Assembly (NCBI GenBank): GCA_005281725.1
Contig: SSBO01000007.1
Location: 2,114,402 to 2,178,401, forward strand
From: Wuchereria bancrofti
Lineage: Eukaryota; Nematoda; Chromadorea; Rhabditida; Onchocercidae
Direction: 5' to 3'
DNA length: 64,000 nucleotides
Positions 62,801 to 64,000 of this stretch are shown here, piece by piece (position 1 is the stretch's first letter; each line of letters starts with the position of its first letter). Position numbers and translations under genes: made by a program. The notes beneath the pieces are model-generated. The model searched no databases and was not told where the DNA came from. It was given only the letters and a program-made list of their open reading frames with translations.

Positions 62801-64000
62801 AGCGCAGCAGTTAGCGCCGAAGTTTTATCCAGATAAAAATATTGAAGAAACTGTGACAACTGTTAAGAAAGTGAGAAAAACAGAAACAACGGCATTGGGA
62901 GGTCCAGGCGGTGTATCTGTTTATCGCGCAGTTACAGGCAGTAAAGATTCGTTCGAAATACCAGCTGATGGTTATCATATCCTGGAGGCAGAACGTAAAG
63001 ATTATGTTAACCTTAGGACAGGAACTGTTTCTATACCAAATTTGAGTCGTTCGCTAACTTTGCAAGAAGCATTTCAACTGGGTATCCTCGACAGTAGAAG
63101 TATTACTGTCGTTGATCCGTCCACTGGCAGTCATGTTCCTATTACCGAAGCAATGAATAAGAAAACAATTGATAAAAACGGTTGTATGGAACGAAATGGT
63201 CAAATGATTGATTTTGAGACTTTGATTAACAATAAGGTAGTACTAGTGGAGGCTGAGGCACCAGCTGGGTTAGGAAGTTCGACAAAGAAAGTGATACAGT
63301 TTTCACCAGGTTCTGAAGCAATCATAAGTTTTCGACCAATTGGGACTCCAACTGTGGAGGAAACAGAGCAGTCTTGGACATTTGATTCAGGCAGAGGTGA
63401 ACTAGTTGATCATGTTAGTGGAGAGCGGCTTACTCTTGATGCAGCTCTTGCTTTCGGTAAAATCAGTCGAGAGGACCTGCGTGTCTTTGACACCTTGACA
63501 GCACGTGAAATGTCATTTGAAGAGGCTGAAAAATGGGGTGTTATCGATGAGAAAGACCGCTATTATTTAGATAAACGGGAAAACAAAAGATATTCTCTGG
63601 CCCAAGCGGCATTGCAGCACCGTGTTTTTCCAACAGGTGGTGTACCCGAAAATGCTTCTGATGCGATCCATACTACTTATAAAATACAAAAGCGAAGTGA
63701 ATTATCGAAAAAGGAAGCACTGTTTGGTGGGCCTGCAGAATATGCGGAACAAACGTTGACGAAAGTGCTGAATTCAGATTGGTACAATGCTCAGAGCGGT
63801 AAGTTTACTGATCCGCAGACGCAAAAGCAAATGTCTTTGAAAGAATCAATAATTAAGGGATTATTCAATCCATATGGCACAATCGTACTAGATAAACGTA
63901 GAATGCGTGAACTGTCATTTCTAGAAGCCATAGATGAAAATATTATTAATGATACGGAAGGAACAGTGTTGGATACAGAAACAGGGAAATTTATTGACCT
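26504..64000 (+). CDS. vab-10: vab-10 spectraplakin (MACF1/dystonin/plectin orthologue), 27 exons, open at right edge
   Basis: Exons: 26504-26808, 29754-29885, 31976-32190, 39429-39490, 40666-40755, 42019-42096, 42276-42413, 46699-46884, 47167-47355, 48951-49298, 50320-50431, 50651-50801, 51141-51321, 51454-51609, 52844-53089, 53521-53718, 54468-54747, 54991-55225, 55439-55635, 55754-55848, 55941-56192, 57046-57248, 57435-57620, 57918-58062, 58307-58534, 60047-60571, 60819-64000+. Every junction keeps phase, giving 2771 codons so far. Order: leader (1-218), CH1 (about 219-340), CH2 (341-465), plakin domain with SH3 (466-1536), charged helix (1537-1711), plectin repeats (from 1712). In C. elegans VAB-10A anchors epidermal intermediate filaments at fibrous organelles, and VAB-10B, sharing the N-terminal half, has spectrin repeats and binds microtubules. 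The plectin-repeat exon marks the A-type form here; B-type exons would lie beyond 64000. Confidence 0.97.
29754..29885 (+). CDS. vab-10: vab-10 exon 2, leader helix
   Basis: Completes the Arg split from exon 1, then [16 protein letters not shown] and a Gln/Arg-rich stretch, likely helical. Acceptor GATTTTAG, donor CCAAA|GTACGT, phase 2 out. Confidence 0.8.
31185..31770 (+). repeat. 42-bp minisatellite, 14 copies, in vab-10 intron 2
   Basis: The core CCCTCTGATCTATTC recurs 14 times at exact 42-base spacing, from 31206 to 31752. Variation is mostly single bases (TATAG/TATTG, CCTACG/CTTACG). As 42 is a multiple of three and the unit has no stop in several frames, long repetitive open frames appear on both strands. 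Confidence 0.98.
31976..32190 (+). CDS. vab-10: vab-10 exon 3, leader before CH1
   Basis: Seventy-one codons between split codons. Polar ([10 protein letters not shown]), ending [12 protein letters not shown], and joins CH1 through the shared split Asp codon at 39429. It follows the 42-bp minisatellite in the upstream intron by about 200 bases. Confidence 0.8.
33671..33727 (+). repeat. 29-bp tandem duplication
   Basis: Two adjacent near-identical copies beginning AACTTCTAATATAGCATGAG, in vab-10 intron 3. Confidence 0.9.
34993..35048 (+). repeat. (TG/TGTA)n microsatellite
   Basis: Mixed TG, TATA and TGTA repeats in vab-10 intron 3. Confidence 0.95.
36431..36490 (+). repeat. 30-bp perfect tandem duplication
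   Basis: Two identical adjacent 30-base copies starting GTGAATAAAGACTACTGTCC, about 170 bases upstream of the alternative-exon acceptor. Identity suggests a recent duplication. Confidence 0.95.
36648..36809 (+). promoter_or_regulatory. Alternative vab-10 5' UTR with trans-splice acceptor candidate
   Basis: Strong acceptor ACCTTTCTTCAG (AG at 36657-36658) 151 bases before an ATG, with no upstream partner exon seen. An in-frame TGA at 36792-36794 fixes the ATG at 36810 as the first start. Confidence 0.45.
36810..36942 (+). CDS. vab-10: vab-10 alternative first exon, 44 codons
   Basis: Encodes a Ser/Tyr/acidic N-terminus ([16 protein letters not shown] to [12 protein letters not shown]) and ends G|GTAAGTTT, an excellent donor in phase 1. 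Spliced to 39429 it gives [15 protein letters not shown]. Short Ser-rich N-termini directly before [14 protein letters not shown] are typical of plectin, dystonin and MACF1 isoforms, so this is probably a second promoter making a VAB-10 without the 217-residue leader. Confidence 0.75.
39429..42413 (+). CDS. vab-10: vab-10 CH1 (exons 4-7)
   Basis: Exons 39429-39490, 40666-40755, 42019-42096 and 42276-42413. They encode the first calponin-homology domain of the actin-binding module: [51 protein letters not shown], and [17 protein letters not shown]. The last exon continues as a basic linker, [15 protein letters not shown]. The CH1 core is complete and highly conserved, so actin binding is expected. 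Confidence 0.97.
44396..44448 (+). repeat. (TG/TGTA)n microsatellite
   Basis: Mixed TG repeats in the intron between CH1 and CH2. Confidence 0.95.
44965..45012 (+). repeat. (TG)n microsatellite
   Basis: Imperfect TG repeats about 65 bases upstream of the candidate exon at 45076. They make the open frame run further 5' than the likely exon. Confidence 0.9.
45076..45477 (+). CDS. vab-10: vab-10 candidate cassette or alternative-start exon between CH1 and CH2
   Basis: 134 open codons after a strong acceptor (TTCTATCTTCAG), ending AGCAAA|GTTGGT. It is phase 0 at both ends, matching the flanking exons (42413 out, 46699 in). It starts with a hydrophobic stretch ([17 protein letters not shown]), then basic ([14 protein letters not shown]), a Ser/Gly region ([32 protein letters not shown]) and a basic end ([13 protein letters not shown]). 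Either it is an internal cassette, or the acceptor takes a spliced leader and translation starts at ATG 45115-45117, giving a protein with CH2 but not CH1. Composition is clearly coding-like against its surroundings; no domain is recognised. Confidence 0.6.
46699..47355 (+). CDS. vab-10: vab-10 CH2 (exons 8-9)
   Basis: Exons 46699-46884 and 47167-47355, both phase 0. Second calponin-homology domain: [59 protein letters not shown] and VSSLYNALP. This is the canonical spectraplakin CH2, with the DVDV.xPDEKS signature. Confidence 0.98.
48951..49298 (+). CDS. vab-10: vab-10 exon 10, first plakin spectrin repeat
   Basis: One hundred and sixteen codons, phase 0. Helical, with [20 protein letters not shown] and a second helix ending [17 protein letters not shown], the linker from ABD to plakin domain seen in dystonin and MACF1 (EWIEWxxxxT pattern). 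Confidence 0.95.
50320..54747 (+). CDS. vab-10: vab-10 plakin domain, central spectrin repeats (exons 11-17)
   Basis: Seven exons: 50320-50431, 50651-50801, 51141-51321, 51454-51609, 52844-53089, 53521-53718 and 54468-54747. Heptad-rich spectrin-repeat helices with repeat-start tryptophans ([42 protein letters not shown]). The first exon has two possible acceptors nine bases apart (AG at 50318-50319 and 50327-50328), including or omitting Thr-Phe-Gln. The last exon begins the SH3 domain. Confidence 0.95.
54468..55225 (+). CDS. vab-10: vab-10 SH3 domain within the plakin domain (exons 17-18)
   Basis: [20 protein letters not shown] from exon 17, then [20 protein letters not shown] and [14 protein letters not shown] from exon 18, make a complete SH3 fold at about residues 1003-1065. 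The canonical ALYDY is ALADY, and the usual Pro-x-x-Tyr at the end is PSVMF. Plakin SH3 domains commonly lack the poly-proline-binding aromatics and pack on the neighbouring spectrin repeat, so a structural role is likely. Exon 18 then continues into spectrin repeat ([12 protein letters not shown]). Confidence 0.93.
55439..58534 (+). CDS. vab-10: vab-10 plakin domain, distal spectrin repeats (exons 19-25)
   Basis: Exons 55439-55635, 55754-55848, 55941-56192, 57046-57248, 57435-57620, 57918-58062 and 58307-58534. Helical repeats follow each other with Trp/Leu cores ([48 protein letters not shown]). The last exon ends IQNWKRKKQ, phase 0, where C. elegans A and B isoforms diverge downstream. Confidence 0.95.
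58535..60046 (+). other. vab-10 intron before the charged-helix exon
   Basis: About 1.5 kb, AT-rich, between the end of the plakin domain and the charged helix. No additional exon recognised on either strand. Confidence 0.7.
60047..60571 (+). CDS. vab-10: vab-10 exon 26, 175-residue charged helix
   Basis: One phase-0 exon, almost wholly Glu, Arg, Lys, Asp and Ala (for example [20 protein letters not shown], then [20 protein letters not shown]). Almost no Leu or other hydrophobics at heptad positions in the second half, so that half may be a single stable alpha-helix and the Ala/Leu-richer first half a coiled coil. It sits where plectin and VAB-10A have their rod before the plectin repeats. 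Overlapping frames on both strands are shadows of this low-complexity DNA. Confidence 0.95.
60819..64000 (+). CDS. vab-10: vab-10 exon 27 (partial), plectin-repeat domain, VAB-10A-specific
   Basis: Single open exon of 1060 codons to the window edge, beginning [17 protein letters not shown] after a TTTCAG acceptor. I count about 28 occurrences of the plectin-repeat signature (hydrophobic-x-EAhxxGLhD), such as [55 protein letters not shown] and [11 protein letters not shown], spaced about 38 residues on average. In plectin and desmoplakin these repeats bind intermediate filaments. Several copies are degenerate ([22 protein letters not shown]). A Thr/Glu-rich spacer near 62750-62900 interrupts the array. 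Confidence 0.96.
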   Translation, partial: MPNLSHGIQQAIVSEGGELEEFEESQNVPERATIAEHEDEMQMYQEETITKTQFYEMEGILHKQTGEILTFVEAIRQGLLDLHSGGGEFYDIVSGARISLEKAAELGYIDGGFHEVLNTHYGIRHPETGESLSLLEAIQIGLYDPDIRQLRDIETGDILPMYDCISRGIITLDTQHRLVKMGVLKLPPLSLENAIEQGVVNKETGCFTGKYTKETMPLKDALYNGYIQIGGCRPHTMIAITLTDCLKTGLIDGYTGEFVDKHSSEKITLREAVSKQYALLNLHVPEIVKTDENRRITLGEAIVRNAVNTRQGNFNDFLKNQVLTLEEAFLRDLIQKPLTLTEISQKDLIDSTNKFIDGGTKGRFTLLEAIAVGLLDPDVRHIVDPDEKDVISIAEALERGLLEPDGRIVLHKQQKVFSVNEAVSDGLLIKRVRHSIFNVKGIKNTKTGENLTFNEAVDRGVIILQAERIVDLAANESFLITDCADKDLLDPMLFELLTTSLGIRNGPKQDMTVIRAVAKEFIDPQKGIYVDKRSNRELSPKQAYDDGLLTLKGALQLSAMLDIHPSLVTPIKKIDHKKRIRRPGQKESVTTDEVKVTLAEAMRQGLVDSRTHRFRQGDTEMSFEEALRQGLIHPSDEWIVPSKTGAGPTVEEKITESVTETAQQLAPKFYPDKNIEETVTTVKKVRKTETTALGGPGGVSVYRAVTGSKDSFEIPADGYHILEAERKDYVNLRTGTVSIPNLSRSLTLQEAFQLGILDSRSITVVDPSTGSHVPITEAMNKKTIDKNGCMERNGQMIDFETLINNKVVLVEAEAPAGLGSSTKKVIQFSPGSEAIISFRPIGTPTVEETEQSWTFDSGRGELVDHVSGERLTLDAALAFGKISREDLRVFDTLTAREMSFEEAEKWGVIDEKDRYYLDKRENKRYSLAQAALQHRVFPTGGVPENASDAIHTTYKIQKRSELSKKEALFGGPAEYAEQTLTKVLNSDWYNAQSGKFTDPQTQKQMSLKESIIKGLFNPYGTIVLDKRRMRELSFLEAIDENIINDTEGTVLDTETGKFID

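Overview
This window is AT-rich eukaryotic DNA with long introns, short phase-matched exons and TTTTCAG-type 3' splice sites. It almost certainly comes from a nematode. A filarial or other spirurid (clade III) worm is my best guess, from the gene content and the long introns; the species cannot be fixed from sequence alone. I see no bacterial genes, CRISPR array, tRNA, rRNA or intact transposon.

Three protein-coding genes can be assembled exon by exon, with reading phase preserved at every junction. (1) Minus strand, 7124 down to 1 and off the left edge: a Frizzled-type Wnt receptor with a signal peptide, a full ten-cysteine CRD, TM1, TM2 and the start of TM3. (2) Minus strand, 19432 to 16579: a complete eight-exon gene of 380 residues. 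It has an N-terminal helical region resembling the DAXX helical bundle, an acidic segment, and a tail with three near-identical acidic CCI[I/V]E motifs. (3) Plus strand, 26504 to beyond 64000: the vab-10 spectraplakin gene, orthologue of MACF1/dystonin/plectin. Twenty-seven exons of the long isoform give about 2771 codons: a leader, CH1-CH2 actin-binding domain, spectrin-repeat plakin domain with embedded SH3, a 175-residue charged helix and about 28 plectin-type repeat motifs. The window ends inside the plectin-repeat exon, so the gene is open on the right.

Two vab-10 exons lie outside the simple model. One is a short alternative first exon at 36810-36942 that joins CH1 in phase. The other is a 402-base in-phase exon at 45076-45477, between CH1 and CH2, that could be an internal cassette or an alternative start giving a CH2-only protein. 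These are the most interesting observations, together with the repeated acidic motif of the DAXX-like protein.

The intergenic stretches (about 7.2-16.5 kb and 19.4-26.3 kb) and the introns hold microsatellites, a 14-copy 42-bp minisatellite and two recent short tandem duplications, but no other gene I can support. The genes do not form one pathway. Frizzled is Wnt reception at the plasma membrane, the DAXX-like protein is probably nuclear, and VAB-10 links actin to intermediate filaments or microtubules in epidermis.
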